A stretch of DNA of 64,000 bases from Stomorhina lunata (Eukaryota > Arthropoda > Insecta > Diptera > Rhiniidae), in NCBI GenBank assembly GCA_933228675.1, contig OW121740.1, forward strand, positions 806,001-870,000. The letters are read 5' to 3'. Positions within the stretch are counted from its first letter, which is position 1, and every line of letters starts with the position of its first letter. This document shows, piece by piece, positions 1 through 12,352 of the stretch. A program made the position numbers and the translations under genes. The notes below the pieces were generated by a model, which saw only the letters and a program-made list of their open reading frames with translations, made no database searches and was not told the origin of the DNA.

Positions 1-549
1 ACTCATAGAGCTCATTGTTCATTCAATGTCGATATCATTGTTGATGCAAACTGGTCCAAAGATTTTTCGTAGAATCTTCCTCTCAAAAACTCCAAGAATA
101 GCTTCCTCTGCCTGTGCAAGTGCCTATCATTCAACACCATATAATAACAGGGGTAGTGTAAGCGTTTTGTAGAGCGTAGTTTTAGCTCTTACAGAGAGAG
201 TTTTATTTCTCATATGCCTGCTTATGATTCTACGTTTGATTTCGATTTCATTATTATGTTGACGGCGATACCAAGGTAAACAAATTCTTTTACAACCTTG
301 TAGCTATATTTCTCAACGATAGAAACCAAAAGTTTTGTTTTGATTCATTGACCCATTTTATTAGATTCCTTCTCGATACTTAAAATGGCGGCAGTCAAAT
401 CGAGCATTGTGCGTCCCATGGTATGTAAATATGTTGTAAATATATTGTTGCTGAGTTAACAGCTCTTGGCCGAGAAACCTCGGGTCATTCCGGTACGTAG
501 AACAGGTTGTTGCGGGAATATCAATGTCATCGACAAACGCGAGTAGCAT
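1..549 (-). pseudogene. Decayed non-LTR retrotransposon reverse transcriptase fragment
   Basis: Read on the minus strand, pieces of a non-LTR reverse transcriptase are visible across several frames. There is a catalytic-type motif LLAFVDDIDI near 540-510. Next come remnants of the block ESNKMG (around 370-350) and VVKEFVYLGIAV (around 300-265). After them is a stretch encoding a recognisable but broken 'TLYKTLTLPLLLYG...GVFERKILRKIFGP' type segment between about 180 and 60. Stop codons and frame changes break the reading frame, so this is a dead copy. The same element family recurs at 7285-7535. Confidence 0.7.
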
Positions 550-1159
550 GTGTTTTCTGTTGAAAATTGTTCAGATCTCGGACAATTTTGCAATTCCGTT
601 TATCAAAAAGTGAAATATTCATCGAAGCAAATTTTTTGTTATCAACGTCCAGCTAATTTTTGGGTTGTCAAGCTTTTTTTTCCTTATGCCCAGCTTTTGT
701 GTCTGGCAATCCTACCCCTAATTCAAATAAAAAATAAATCTTTTTAGGTTTTAAGGCGGTGTACCCAAATTGGAACACTGGTCATGAGTGACACTGGCAT
801 GGCTCATTGGTAAAATTTTGTTAAGCAAGATTTATCAACACAAAGTATTTTTTTAATTTTGTAACTCCAACGGCTTTTGTTGTGTCAGATAACACTACGC
901 ACTAAATGCTAGAGGTAAAATTTATCTATATATCAACGAAATAGCAATTGAGCTCTTGGCTTTTCATTAAAAAGGTAAGATCCATACGTTGGATACTACC
1001 ATATTAACTTTGTAAGTTAATTTCCATTCCTTACAAAAATATAGATTGGTCGATTTTGTCTACACCGCCAGTGCTTTTATTATAGCTTTGAAACAGAAGT
1101 TGAATTTGCATATACCTTTTGTTTTTCCATAACATGACTATACTATACTATTTATTTTA
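550..1159. other. Intergenic DNA, no gene seen
   Basis: AT-rich sequence between two retrotransposon remnants. The short open frame at 550-747 has no recognisable content, and I see no gene here. Confidence 0.5.
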
Positions 1160-1640
1160 TATAGTGGAAAAACTAAAGTTTGCACACACTTATAATGGAC
1201 TAGATGAAAAATTAGTCAAGAACAGCTGTTAAAAAGAAATACTATTATTAATAGCTTCTTCCAGGTTTGTTAAAAATATTCGTTGAAATGTCGACATCGT
1301 ATTAGAAAATTTCCTCTCCTGATAGGGTATTATGTAATTCCATAAATATTAACCCTAAATGAATGGTCCATTACTGAAGTAAAATGCAAAGGACAAATTA
1401 AAGAGTGTGTTCTATTAGATATTGAAAAATTGAATCTATTTATTAAATAACTTGGTGTACCATACTTAATAGTTTTGTAAAAGAAAATAATTTGCCTCAG
1501 TCGAACGTACTGTAAGAAACCACATCCCAAAAGCTCCTCATAATAATGCGAGACATGGTCAGTAATATGAAGTCCATAAATATAACGTATAACTCTATTA
1601 AAACCCACCTTCAACCTCTTCATTTTCGTGAGAGAAGTAC
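1160..1640 (-). pseudogene. Non-LTR retrotransposon C-terminal fragment
   Basis: The minus-strand frame 1623-1330 encodes a 97-residue piece containing LKVGFNRVIRYIYGL, then HITDHVSHYYEELLG, then KYGTPSYLINRF. This order (N..IRxIYxL...Hxxxxxx..LG...R) is typical of the region downstream of the reverse transcriptase in jockey-like and CR1-like non-LTR elements. No intact polymerase lies upstream, so I read it as an isolated fragment. The exact clade is uncertain. Confidence 0.55.
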
Positions 1641-2349
1641 CTGAGTAAATCTCAATACCATAAAATTTAAATTTTGTGAATTTAACTTTTGACGTATTAA
1701 ACTGCCAATGGTTTTTATTATTGCATTATTTATTAAATTCGATATTGTGATAGAAATAACGATCAAAAATTTATTTTGATATTTTGTTTGGTTCTAAAGA
1801 TACATATAGGACCCGAAAAACTAGCTGCTCTAAAATCTCAAACTTTTAGAACTACAAAGAATTCGAAACAGTATCAAATCACACAAAGAAAATTTGAAGT
1901 TATGGTGCAAAGTATTCTGTGTGAAGTTTTTTCATTTTAATTCAATAACTTTTAATCTACTGGGCGGATTGTGGCGCATTGTGCAGAATTCGGCAAATGA
2001 GTAGTTAGAGTTTAAAACCAATTTTTAAAAAATGTCTATTTTAGTACAGTGTCCTCTAGAGTGGGCCAAAGTTGAGCAACATTTTATGTAAAACCTACAA
2101 TCCATTAGGTTTTACATAATTTCGCAAATATTAACCTATCGAAAAGATTTTTACACGTTCGAAAACTACTTAGGAAAGAAAGAAAAATATGCTTACTATG
2201 CTATCTCTAATAGTTTAAAAGATGTTACTATGATATACTATTGAAACTATTTATCTCGAAAATTTACACCAAACAGCCGCCGTGGAAACTTCATTCAATA
2301 TCCGTTGATACGTCTTTATATAAATAAAAAAAAAAAAAAAATAACACAA

Positions 2350-2870
2350 CCAAAGAATATTTACATATGTCTCGTGGCAGAAAAGAAACTTTTAAAAATT
2401 GCGGATGGAACTTCATATATACTGATGGCACTAAGTCCCCGTATAATCTACCAGCCTACGCAGTAGTTGACGACGACGGAAAAACTTTGATTATTCGTAC
2501 CCTTTGTGACTACTCTTCAATCTTTACTGCTGAATCCTATGCTATGCTTACGTAGAGTTTTTCTGTTTTGAATGCTGTTTCCAAACCATTTAACAACAAA
2601 CACTTGAAAAAATTAATCTCAGATCCCACATAACAAATTATTTTAGAATAAAACTTAAGGAGAAAGTTTAAACGTCATTATCATTATTCTACAATACATA
2701 TTGAGTTTTCTCAAGACTAAGGCTTGGGCACACCTCATTCTCTTATCAATACCTAATGAAGCGATCTACTAGACCGAATTCCAGCACGTGTAACACCAAT
2801 CTTATCGTCAAACATGTTCTTGGTGAATGTCCAATATACTCTAACCTGAGAAGACTTCAATTCAACACAC
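2350..2870 (+). pseudogene. Decayed non-LTR retrotransposon RNase H and tail
   Basis: The frame 2367-2555 encodes NFIYTDGTKSP, then AYAVVDDDG, then YSSIFTAESYAML. This is the layout of the RNase H domain of I/jockey-type non-LTR elements: first Asp in YTDG, then Glu in the TAE block. About 200 bases on, another frame reads CNTNLIVKHVLGECP (about 2790-2835), matching the C...H.L..CP tail usual at the end of such open reading frames. Stops and shifts separate the blocks, so the copy is dead. Confidence 0.6.
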
Positions 2871-3728
2871 CTTTCACCAACTTTTTTTTTTTAAAGCAAC
2901 AGTCTTCAATATAAATATTACATTTAACTTCATCAAAAAATCGAAACTCCTAATTTAAATATAGAAAGCAGATGGCCATAGTAGCCAGTGCTCACTTTGT
3001 AACCTTTAGTCATAGAATTTATTCATAAGACTAAACAATAAATAAATTTAATAAAGACATTTAATAATAAAAATTTATTTAAAAATAATCTTAATGTTAC
3101 ATGATTGTAGGAAAACAGTAGCCGAAATCCATAGAACCAATAGTTTTATTATTTTTATAAGTATGTAGCCGTTCTTTAAGCTAGCTGTTAAATTTCTGCA
3201 CTTTAAATATTCATATTTTTCATATTAAAGCACAATACCCAACACACATAATGAGTTTCATGTTTCATTTAAATCAACTATTTATGTTTTATTGACTATT
3301 CACACACCCTCTTTATTTATATCGTAGTTTTTCACGTAATTTGTAGCCATAAACAACATTTATTTTTATACGTTTTTTAAATAGTCGATTATTCGTACCA
3401 GAAACACTCGAAATTCTTAAAACTCCAACCAAAGACTGCCACTTTTGCGTATTACCAATAATACCGCAGTTTCAACAATTTTTTTTATATGTTCTAACAA
3501 ATTATGTGAAAAATGTATTTTTTTTAATATGATCCGAATCCGAAATCAACCTGTTTAGAATTAGGGATACTCCTCTGATGATGATGGCCTAAGCAGTTTC
3601 AGTGCAGTGGAAGCTAGAACCTATGAACTGAAATAACAATTTTTTTTCGAACAAAGCTTTATATATGTTCGAGTGTATATAATTTTAATATCAGAAAAAA
3701 TTAGCGGATAAACACATATTAGAATATT
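2871..3728. other. Intergenic DNA 3' of Exo84
   Basis: AT-rich sequence downstream of the Exo84 stop codon. It presumably holds the Exo84 3' UTR (minus strand). No open frame or clear repeat is seen. Confidence 0.4.
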
Positions 3729-6184
3729 CTAGAATACGCCAGTTTGATAAACATTACGTTTTTTCGGAATAGGTGCCTGTTGCTCTCTTACTTGACTCTG
3801 TAGCTTTTCCAAAATATTAGCATTGGTGTTACTAATTTGTTGGAATTTTGTTATTGCAATTGGTAGCATTTCGTCAACAAGGAACTGCTTATTTTTCATC
3901 ACGAAATTTGGCTGAAAATTAACAAAGTTATTAGTGAAAATTAATGAGCTATCTGACTTTTCAAATGGTTACACCATCATGACTTTAGAAAATATCATAA
4001 AAAGTCATGATGTAACCATATCAATTGTTTTCAAATTACATCAACACTAATGCCGGAAGGGGGTCTAATAGATTGTTGAGCTTGCAGCAAATCTTTAAGT
4101 AGAATTTGACAACTTTGAGAGAGTGCTTCACTTTTAGCCAAATAACCGGAATACTGAGTTAATTGCAGAAAATGTCTGGTAAAATTCACTGTAGATTGCG
4201 TCAAATTGATCCACGTGTCGCCTGTGGCATGAGTACGTAAGCTAATACCTAATGCATCTAGTTCTAATAGCAAACGCTTCAAGTTAGACTTTGTTTGCAG
4301 ATTATATGGTTGCCAAGTATCCTCAGTGCGTCCTATAGTTTCTAATAATCTAATACGAGAATCATTGATCAAACCAACAAGATCAGCGCGCAGAAGGCCT
4401 TCCAAATGGTAGGATAAATCTAATCCAATTTCGGTTAGTTTGGCACATGGCTTTCGTACACCTTCAATGCATTTTGCAATGGCTTCTAAATGACTTCCTT
4501 TTGCCAGGTAGTGTTTTTTAAGTTGGCTTGCAAAGTATTGAAGTTCAGCGTTGCACCATACAACGAGAGCTAAAACAAAATTTTTGATTAACTGCTTTTT
4601 ATAAGGATCGTGTGTTCTACCTACCACTAACACAAGCTGGCTGAGTTTCAAACGAAGAGAGAAATTCACAGGCAACATGAGCCAAATCGCAGAAAAACAA
4701 CTCCGATATTTCTGCGTTATTTTTTCTCGCCTCTCTTTGGGAGGTACGCAATGCTATAGAACAAACTTTTAGTAGAGTTCCGCTAGCTTGCCTTGCTTTA
4801 CCCATATTTACAAGAATATGAAGACATCGTCTTGAGGATCTTAATGCAACTTGTAAGTTCCTAGCATGACATTTAGAAAGTTCTTGCAAAAGAACTTCTG
4901 TTAACTGTTTTTCCAGTTGTTGAACTTTTGATTCTATTTCAGTGGCATTATCGAATTTTTTATCCTGGTTCAAATATTCCTGACATTTTTTTACCAGTAC
5001 TTCGGCTTCTTCAAAATGCCGCTGTGCTATAAATGTCTGTATTTCATCAGTCGCTGAATAAATCCATTCTGGTCCATTACTTTCATTCAAATTAATTTTT
5101 GCTGGAGTCTCCGTTGGTGTAAGATCTACAGATTTCTCACTGCTGGAAGAAGTGTTTGAAATTTTATTCTTTGGTGGTTGCGGAGCTGGTCCCTTTTTTG
5201 TTTTTTTCTGTTGTTGATCCCACTTAAAAGCTACCTCAAATTGCTCTATCCACTCAGATTTTCCGGCAGCGGTAATACTCTGAAAAATTTTTGAATCATC
5301 TGGAGGTATTATAATTTTTATAGCGTTTTTAACTCCGTCTAAATCTTTAATGTTTATAACAGCTATAGTCTTAGGGTTGTACTCGGCCACAAATTCTAGT
5401 CTCCTAAAAAAAATATTTTTTAAGTTTAAAAAAAGATTTTGTATTTTCGGTTGCTACAGGGATACAGACTTGTCGTGCTTTACTTTACAAACTATCAGAA
5501 TGTCATTAAACAGAAAGAAAAAGACCCTTTGAATAGGACGATAATCATTGCAATCCAATTCGGTTAGAGCTCCCTCATTCAAAAACGTCTTTCCCTCTAA
5601 GTTTCCATAAAATCCCGGAACCATTTCCTTGACTGCACGCGTTGCGTGCATATTATCGGCTTCCTGTTGAGCTTGAGCATCATGTTCTTCATCATCAGCT
5701 GACTTGCTTGTTCCCCCAGACTTCTCTTCAGTTAAAGAAGCAAGGATATTGTGTTGCTCGCTCAAAAGCAATGAAAGTTGAGTCATTTCAGATTCTAAAC
5801 CTATTTATATCCAATAGTACAAGATAAAATTAAAAGAACAAATACATATGTATGTATAATGAAAGTATGCAAGTGTTTGTGTATGAATTAATGTAAGTCC
5901 TACTTGATATTTCTTTGGCCGTTTCTATAAATTGCATATAATTTGCATATACAGATCTTTTTAAGGTGGCCGACGTTTGATCACTATAGGCTTGGATTTC
6001 TTTTTTCCTTTTTTGTAGATCTGGACCCCCAACACATTCCTTTACCAAATGTTTAGTATCTGTTTGAAGTTAATGATAAAAGGTTTTATTATTCAAACAA
6101 TCAATAAATATTCTTTTTATATAAATACAAACATTTTTCCACACTGAAATTAGTATTATCGAATTCTTTCATTAAGTCATTCAT
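3729..6184 (-). CDS. Exo84: Exocyst complex component Exo84 (EXOC8), six exons
   Basis: Subunit of the octameric exocyst, which tethers secretory vesicles to the plasma membrane. Minus-strand exons: 6184-6133, 6059-5904, 5800-5458, 5403-4625, 4569-4040, 3911-3729. They sum to 2043 nt, 680 codons plus stop, close to the length known for fly and vertebrate Exo84. Domains in order: the N-terminal Vps51/Exo84-type helical segment (CVGGPDLQKRKKEIQAYSDQ, residues about 24-43), a PH domain (about 130-245, with VFFFLFNDILIVCKVKHDK), a Pro/Ser linker (APQPPK), then the Exo84 C-terminal helical region from about 290 (PACVSALVVW, RVRKPCAKLTEIGLDL-like block). The protein ends NVYQTGVF. All introns are short. 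Exon 1 is only 52 nt and its ATG at 6184 keeps the frame. The exon 3 donor (CT|GTAGCA) is weak, so that border is the least sure. Confidence 0.92.
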
Positions 6185-7284
6185 CTCTACAAAGTGTTAA
6201 GTATTAAATTTTCCACGAATAAACTAAAAAATATTGGAACAAAATCGAGTCTACTCCCACTTCTACTACCTAATAATAAAACCACTGTTGCCAACTATTC
6301 ACTAAAGTAAAAGTTTTACTAAAGTTCAATTTACACGGCGAGTACTTGTGATATAAACTGTCAGATTTCACACATCAATAAATTGTAAGTCGGCTTTTAC
6401 ACGCATCAATTTTGAAGTCAAGTTTCAAGTCTTGACTTTTTAGGAAAGAGAAGTAAAGAAAATGGAATGGGCTATATTCCCTGTTTTATTTCCTTTACCT
6501 TTCACTTCTAAAAAGTCAAGACTTGAAACTTGATGTGTGTAAAAGCCGACTAAATATGCATCGACTAGACTCACTAAAATATTATGAATTGGCAACCAAA
6601 GAAAAAGATTCGGTCAAAGAACACACTATTTGCATAAGTCGAACAACATACCAGGAAAGAATTACATTTCCCATTCGTTTGGTTTTTTTCGGATATAAAT
6701 ACTTTTTCAATTCTGTGGGATAACCTGGCAATTTGAGTGTTTCAACAACACCGCCAACAAAAGCAAAAAAAACGAAAAAAAAAAAAGAACACGCTGTTTT
6801 TTGCAATAACGTTGAAACTCATTATAAACGTCAAGTTTAAAGATTTATGAAAATTAATTAATCACCGTTTGTTAAAATTGGTAAATGACTAGATTTTTAT
6901 ATCCACCATCAAAAACAGCTTTGACCACTTTATTTAGCACAAGAATGTTTTATGTGAATACCAGCCAGTGTGCAAAATTTTGTTGTAATAGGTTTAACAA
7001 AAATACCAAAAAGTCAGATGAAAGCGCGATAGCACGAAACGAAAAGAGCTAGAGGGAAAAAATTTAGCAAAAGTATATATTTTGTTGAAAAAAAATTGTA
7101 TTGAAAATGGGTGAAATCGGTTAACATTTAGTTAGAGCTCCCATATAACCCCGCCTCGGTACTAATGCTTATAAATTTAAATCAAATTGTAAATGCTATG
7201 ACGACTTAGTTTAGAACCGAGAAGATTTATGCAACTGTATTTACAACCTGTTAAGGTCAAAGACAGAGCATATTTTAGAATTCT
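6185..7284. other. Exo84 upstream region
   Basis: About 1.1 kb between the Exo84 start and a retrotransposon scrap. It should contain the Exo84 promoter (minus strand) and includes a small inverted-repeat element at 6388-6551. No other gene is visible. Confidence 0.4.
6388..6551. mobile_element. Small inverted-repeat element (MITE-like)
   Basis: A 164-bp unit starting AGTCGGCTTTTACAC and ending in the inverse complement GTGTAAAAGCCGACT. The inverted arms run on through a TCAAGTTTCAAGTCTTGACTTTTTA block, giving roughly 55-bp arms with few mismatches (shown here in part only). No coding capacity. Flanking target duplication is unclear. It lies 204 bp upstream of the Exo84 ATG. Confidence 0.65.
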
Positions 7285-7535
7285 ATGCGGTTAGATCTTG
7301 TGCTCATATTTTCGGGATCGTTTTCGAGTACTTTTCTTGCTGGAGTATTTTTATCCATTCGCACAACATTTCCCAGCTAACGGTACCAAAGTAAACAAAT
7401 TATTTTACAACCTCGAAGTTATAATTCTAAACGATCACATGTGGTCCAATTCTTGTGGACTTTCGCTTGTGGAAATCAGCAGTTTTGTTTTTGATTCATT
7501 AACAACTAGACCTATTTTATTAGATTCCTTCATAA
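7285..7535 (-). pseudogene. Non-LTR reverse transcriptase scrap
   Basis: On the minus strand, 7530-7440 reads KESNKIGLVVNESKTKLL, the block that follows the YVDD motif in many insect non-LTR reverse transcriptases. It is followed by a degenerate VVK.FVYFG-like piece. It matches the fragment at 1-549 in the shared part. It is broken by a stop and truncated. Confidence 0.65.
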
Positions 7536-7979
7536 AATTTATAAAACTACAATTGCTTCGCCAAGTAAATTAACTACAGATGATTTGTATATAATTACCA
7601 TACACTAAACAATATTTTGCGATAATTGGTCCACATTTCACCAAAACTCTCATACAATTCAAATTAAATAAAAAAAAGTAAAACTATACCTACCCGTTAT
7701 GAGACCAAATTAAGTGCAAAGTAGTTTTATATATTAGCTGCACCTCGGTATAATAAATTTGTTTTAATTAATGTCAATCATTAATAAATCTCACTGAGGT
7801 TGAATATTATTAGAAAACGTATTTATTTTACTTAATAATTTAAAAACATAATTTTTTGTAGCACCCAGTTCAAAATTGCCAATTAAAACAAAAACTACTT
7901 TAACGAGTTTTCGATGTTGATTATCAAGGAGTAAAATGTATATAGAAATAAAATGTTTTACATCGTAAGAGTTGCTAAA

Positions 7980-9627
7980 CTACTTTCCAATGCAAAAGTC
8001 TTTAAAGACCACATCCAAAATGTCATCGGTACTAACATGACCTGTTATACGTTCTATGTCTTTAATGGCATGTCTTAGTTTTTGAGCTGATATAGCAATA
8101 TCTGAAAAAATATCCGGCGAATACTCGTCCAAAAATATATGAATATGTTCAATACATCGTTCCAAATGCAAACGATATCTAGCATGTGTCAGTTTAGGTG
8201 CTTCTGGTAATGGAATTCCACACCTAAAAATACAATTAAAATTAAAGCGTTTTCCTACTACATAATAAACACTCACATCTCTTTTAATAGTTTTTGAAAT
8301 TTGGTAAGAAATTTCTGCAAGTTCCTCTTATCAGTACATGAAACAAAAAGAAGACCGGACACTTTTTCAATTTTTGCAAGTTCTTCATCGGTCAGTAAAT
8401 CAGTCTTATTAATAATAATTTGTACTTTTTTGTTTGCTATCATTTCTTCGTTCAAATTTAAATCATTGAGATATTTATTCAAATAACTTTCAATGTTCAT
8501 TTGTGTTTCCTTTAGATGACCAGCGTCCACCATTATTAGCACTAAGTCCGCTTCATACAGGCAGTTGATAGCCTTTAAAATGCCTTGTTTTTCAACTTTG
8601 TCATCTGTCAATTGCCTTAAACCGGCGGTGTCTGCAAAACGAACAGGATACCCACCAAAGTTATGCGTTGACTCTATTACATCTCTTGTCGTCCCAGCTA
8701 TTTCAGTTACAATTGACAATTCTCTTTGGCACATTAGGTTAAGAAAACTACTTTTTCCCACATTTGGCGCTCCAATAATTACCGTACGAACTCCGTCTCG
8801 TAACATCTCGCCTTGTCTTTGGTCATTGAGGTGCTCCTTTATCTCTAATTTAATTTCTCTTAAATCCTTTGTTAATCGAACAATAACATCGTCTTCTATA
8901 TTTTCGTCTTCAGCGAAATCTATATAAGCCTCTAAATGAGCCGCACATCGTATTAAGCGTTTACGCCAATTGTCATAGAGCCTTGAAAGCGAACCAGTAC
9001 TTTGTAACAGTGCCTAGAGGTGAAAAGAATGTTGTTGTTTTTAATCTTAATTTTTGTTTATTATTAATTTTTTAATAATTATGTATATTTATTCAATTGT
9101 ACATTTATTACCTGTTTTCTTTGAGCCTCAGTTTCGGCGTGTATGAGATCAGCCAAACCCTCGACTTCGGTTAAATCTAACTTACTTCCAAAAAATGCCC
9201 TTTTCGTAAATTCTCCAGGAGAAGCTGGTCGCAAACCTGAAACATTCCCAAGTGCGTCCATCATTGCAGCAATTACTGCTAATGAGCCATGTACCTGAAA
9301 CTCACAACTATCTTCCCCAGTGAACGAAGCAGGTCCAGGAAACCATAAAACTAAGCCTTTGTCAATAATTTCATTGCTTTTTGGATGATATAGAGACTTT
9401 AAATAAGCATGTCGCTCCTTTAATTTATCTTTATTTCTTACTATAGCTTTTAGTGCTTCTCTTGTCTGAGGTCCAGACACGCGAATCACTGAGACGCCGC
9501 ATTTCCCATATGCAGAACTTAATGCATAAATCGTGTTTGCATTATAGTCTCGAGCACATAGACTTTTAAATTTGTTTCTTATTATTAATTTTCCGATTAT
9601 AGTAAACATTTTTAGCAAAGAAAACAA
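7980..9627 (-). CDS. GTPBP3: Mitochondrial tRNA modification GTPase GTPBP3 (MnmE family)
   Basis: Nuclear-encoded MnmE homologue. With MTO1 (MnmG) it makes the 5-taurinomethyl group on wobble uridine 34 of mitochondrial tRNAs, using a folate one-carbon donor and GTP. Minus-strand exons 9627-9112, 9013-8277 and 8223-7980 total 1497 nt (498 aa), the usual family length. The N-terminus is basic and suits a mitochondrial presequence. The TrmE N-terminal folate-binding domain follows (residues about 30-150, with [13 protein letters not shown] and [13 protein letters not shown]). The G domain has all motifs: G1 GAPNVGKS (253-260), G2 GTTRD (279-283), G3 DTAG (300-303), G4 NKTD (374-377). The C-terminus is FCIGK, with the invariant Cys of the MnmE C-terminal motif. 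The first ATG is used; a second Met at residue 7 is possible. Confidence 0.95.
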
Positions 9628-10449
9628 ACGTAATGCATTTCTTTGGATAAATTACTGATACATACATACGTTTGACGTTTGTATGTCATTTAATATAATG
9701 AGCCAGTAAGAAATGGTTTATTCTCAAATTGAGGATGATTTGAAAATATATGTTTTTCAAAGGTCAAACGTTTGAGACTGATTTGATACTAATTATTCAT
9801 AGCGTTCTCAACAAATTGAAAAATGCTTTTATTCTTAAAAAATTATCAAACCTCATTTTCGGGTGACTTTTTTTTAAGTAAGGTTTTATGGTTATATATG
9901 GACCAATTCCGAAATAAAAGACGAATTTTGGTATTCTGTATACAAATGCAATGTTATTCCATTAAAATGTCTTAAACATTCAATTTTTTTAACATAAATA
10001 ATTTTGTTTTAAAGTTTGAAACAAATTAAAAATAAGGTTTGATATCAAATTTATATAACACCATTTTTCAAATTATTCTTGAATCATTTTAGGGCTTAAT
10101 TTGAAAATAAATGTGAATCAGAAAAATCTGCTCAGGTTTGAGAAAAACGTTTTATATCAAATGTAAAAGTCATAATATTTCAAATGTTTGACACTCTTCT
10201 TACTTGGCTTTAGTGCATGATAGTGATGGGTGTTTGTGTTCGTGCAGCAAATTGGCATTTCTCTGGGACGTCATTTACATAAAGGACAATACTCTTCAAC
10301 GATTTTAAAGTCAGTTTTAACAAAGTTTCTAGATGCTGCTGGTTTTTATTAAATGTTAATATTGATTTATTTGGCCAAATAACATCAAATACCTATATGG
10401 CAAACTTCTTTCATTCCTAAATGCTGGGTGCTGCACCTTTTGTTATTTT
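9628..10449. other. Intergenic DNA upstream of GTPBP3
   Basis: AT-rich sequence with no recognisable gene or repeat. The proximal part presumably holds the GTPBP3 promoter. Confidence 0.4.
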
Positions 10450-10905
10450 CACAAGCCGTTGCATGACGATTTACTAAAATATACAACCGTGCAATTGGCA
10501 AGGGAAAACTATCTGGTAACTGATAGCAAGCAAGCCATTATTAAGGCTCGGGAAGAGGGTAACAACATGCGAGAAATTGGACAAATATTCGGCGTGAACA
10601 AATCAACGTTGTGCCGAATTGCGTCTAAATTTCGAACGAACAACAAATAGCGTGGAAGGAAAACTGGCAGCGGTTGCCCATGAAAATCAACGCCAAGTGA
10701 TTAGACTGCTTGAAGCTGATTCAAGAATGACGGCTGTGGACGTTACTAAATTTGGTAATGAGCAAATGGGTATTTCCATTTGAGTGCATACTGTTCGCCG
10801 TAGATTGAATGATGCCAGTTTACTTGCCAGACGTCCCGCAAAGAAACCGCTTATAACTAATTCCAATAAAATCAAGCAAAGTCTTCACAAAAGCCCTAAA
10901 TAAAA
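10450..10905 (+). pseudogene. Dead Tc1-type transposase fragment
   Basis: The frame 10459-10650 encodes REIGQIFGVNKSTLCRIASK, a Tc1-family paired-like helix-turn-helix. A further frame around 10690-10870 reads on with NQRQVIRLLEADSRMTAVDV and then VHTVRRRLNDASLLARRPAK. These are the second HTH and linker that precede the DDE catalytic domain in Tc1 transposases. At least one frameshift and one stop interrupt it, and the DDE domain is absent. It is a 5' remnant with no activity expected. Confidence 0.75.
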
Positions 10906-11164
10906 TATCAATTAAAAAATGCAACATTCGAAGAAATACGGTGGGTATGTACAAGTCAAAGATAACAATGAATTCTTAAGTCTAGATAAAAACGTTTTAA
11001 ACGAAAACCTTATGAACGAAAAAATGTTATACATATGTATAAATTCGTTTGAACTAGACAAATTATATTAAATTTGCCTTGAAATTACCTTTTACAAAAA
11101 TTAAGTATATGGTTCGTGTCTTTACTAATTAGCTGAACTGTTTAATTTTACAAACGACTACAAA

Positions 11165-11336
11165 CAAGGCGAATTCATTACAGGTGGTGGTAAGAATACA
11201 ACAAATACAACATGACAAAATGAAACCCCATGTTGTTCTTGTCGTTTTGCTTACATTTTGTCAAATTTTTGTATGTAAAATTTCAAGGCGAATTCATCAG
11301 CTGGGCTCTTGATATCACTTTCATTATTACACTATG
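11165..11336 (+). mobile_element. hAT-like MITE, copy 1 (172 bp)
   Basis: Non-coding element running from CAAGGCGAATTCATTACAGG to TTTCATTATTACACTATG. It is flanked on both sides by the same 8 bp, ACTACAAA (11157-11164 and 11337-11344). An 8-bp duplication and termini starting with CA fit the hAT superfamily. The inner part carries the inverse pair GACAAAATG...CATTTTGTC. Three other copies in this window have exactly the same length. Confidence 0.88.
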
Positions 11337-11344
11337 ACTACAAA

Positions 11345-12155
11345 TATGAAAAGAAAATTAAATTCAATTCGCCTCAAAAATAGTTTAACATTTTGTATAT
11401 TTACTAAACGGTTTAGGAAACGGAAGAAAGTGTAGAGGAATTGTAAATGTTTAAATAAATAATTTTTGCATATACATATGTACATACTTTCACAAAATGT
11501 GATTTTCAGAACAGGCCTGTATATAAAAAAAATTAAAAGTAGCTGTAGTTTCTTAAAGAGAATTGAGGAAATTTCCAATTACATGTTTTATAATGGACAA
11601 AAAAACAAAATTATAAAATCATTTTTATGTTTTATATAAAAAAAACTTACATCGGATGTAGTTTCTTAAAAAATACGAAATTTGGAGTCATTGTCATTGC
11701 TTATATCAAAAGACTAGTATTGTAGTTTCTTAGTTAGGCTTTCATTTTAAAATAACGAAATTTCGCAATCACACGTAAGGCTGTTGGGGGTATGTTTTTT
11801 ACGGTGAAGGAATTTTGTATGCGTATTTATATTAAAATGTGTTACACAACCCCTTATATGGTATTTGTTAGAATCAAATATGTACCATAAAAAATGAAAT
11901 GTTTAATTTTGCGTCTCTTAATCCCTTCTGCGTTTCAGATGACAATATAAATTTTGTGTCACTTTTAACCTTTAAATTTATTTTTAAAAAAGATCAAATT
12001 TCTTTATTAGTTTATGAGATACAGTTTCAAAAGGCACACGCTTTCCAAATATCAGGAGGGAAACATCGTAGATCGATTCGAAAAAAAAGCAGTTCGAATT
12101 TATATGCTTAAAAATTATTTCGAAAAATTTTCCTTTCGAATCGAAATAGAGATTA
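11345..12155. other. Intergenic DNA
   Basis: AT-rich spacer between a MITE and the cysteine-rich gene stub. I see no supported feature. Confidence 0.35.
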
Positions 12156-12352
12156 ACCTCCTCGAGTTGGGCAAGATTAAGTTACCTATTAATAAATGCT
12201 TTTTTCTACGGCTCCTAATAAGGAATTCGTTTAAGGACAAATGGATAAAAATATTACTATTCCCATTCTGGTTTCTCCCACTTTATATTTACATTTGGAA
12301 CAAGATTTTTGGAGAACTTGGGATCATTATGTGGCGCACATTTACGGTGTAT
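12156..12352 (-). pseudogene. Stub of a third cysteine-rich paralogue
   Basis: On the minus strand, starting at about 12352, the frame reads RKCAPHNDPKFSKN and then KWEKPEWE before a stop. This parallels RKCAPYDDPKCSKN...IWENPECC near the N-terminus of the two intact paralogues. The Cys of DPKC is changed to Phe and the ECC motif is lost. The stub abuts and overlaps the 3' end of the intact gene at 12342-13037. It looks like what remains of a third tandem copy after a deletion or unequal crossover. Confidence 0.7.

Noticed and set aside
2367..2555. Independent 62-residue gene
   Set aside because: YTDG and SIFTAE blocks identify it as an RNase H piece of a dead retrotransposon.
10459..10650. 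Small HTH protein gene
   Set aside because: The downstream frames continue as Tc1 transposase with a shift and a stop, so it is a transposon remnant.
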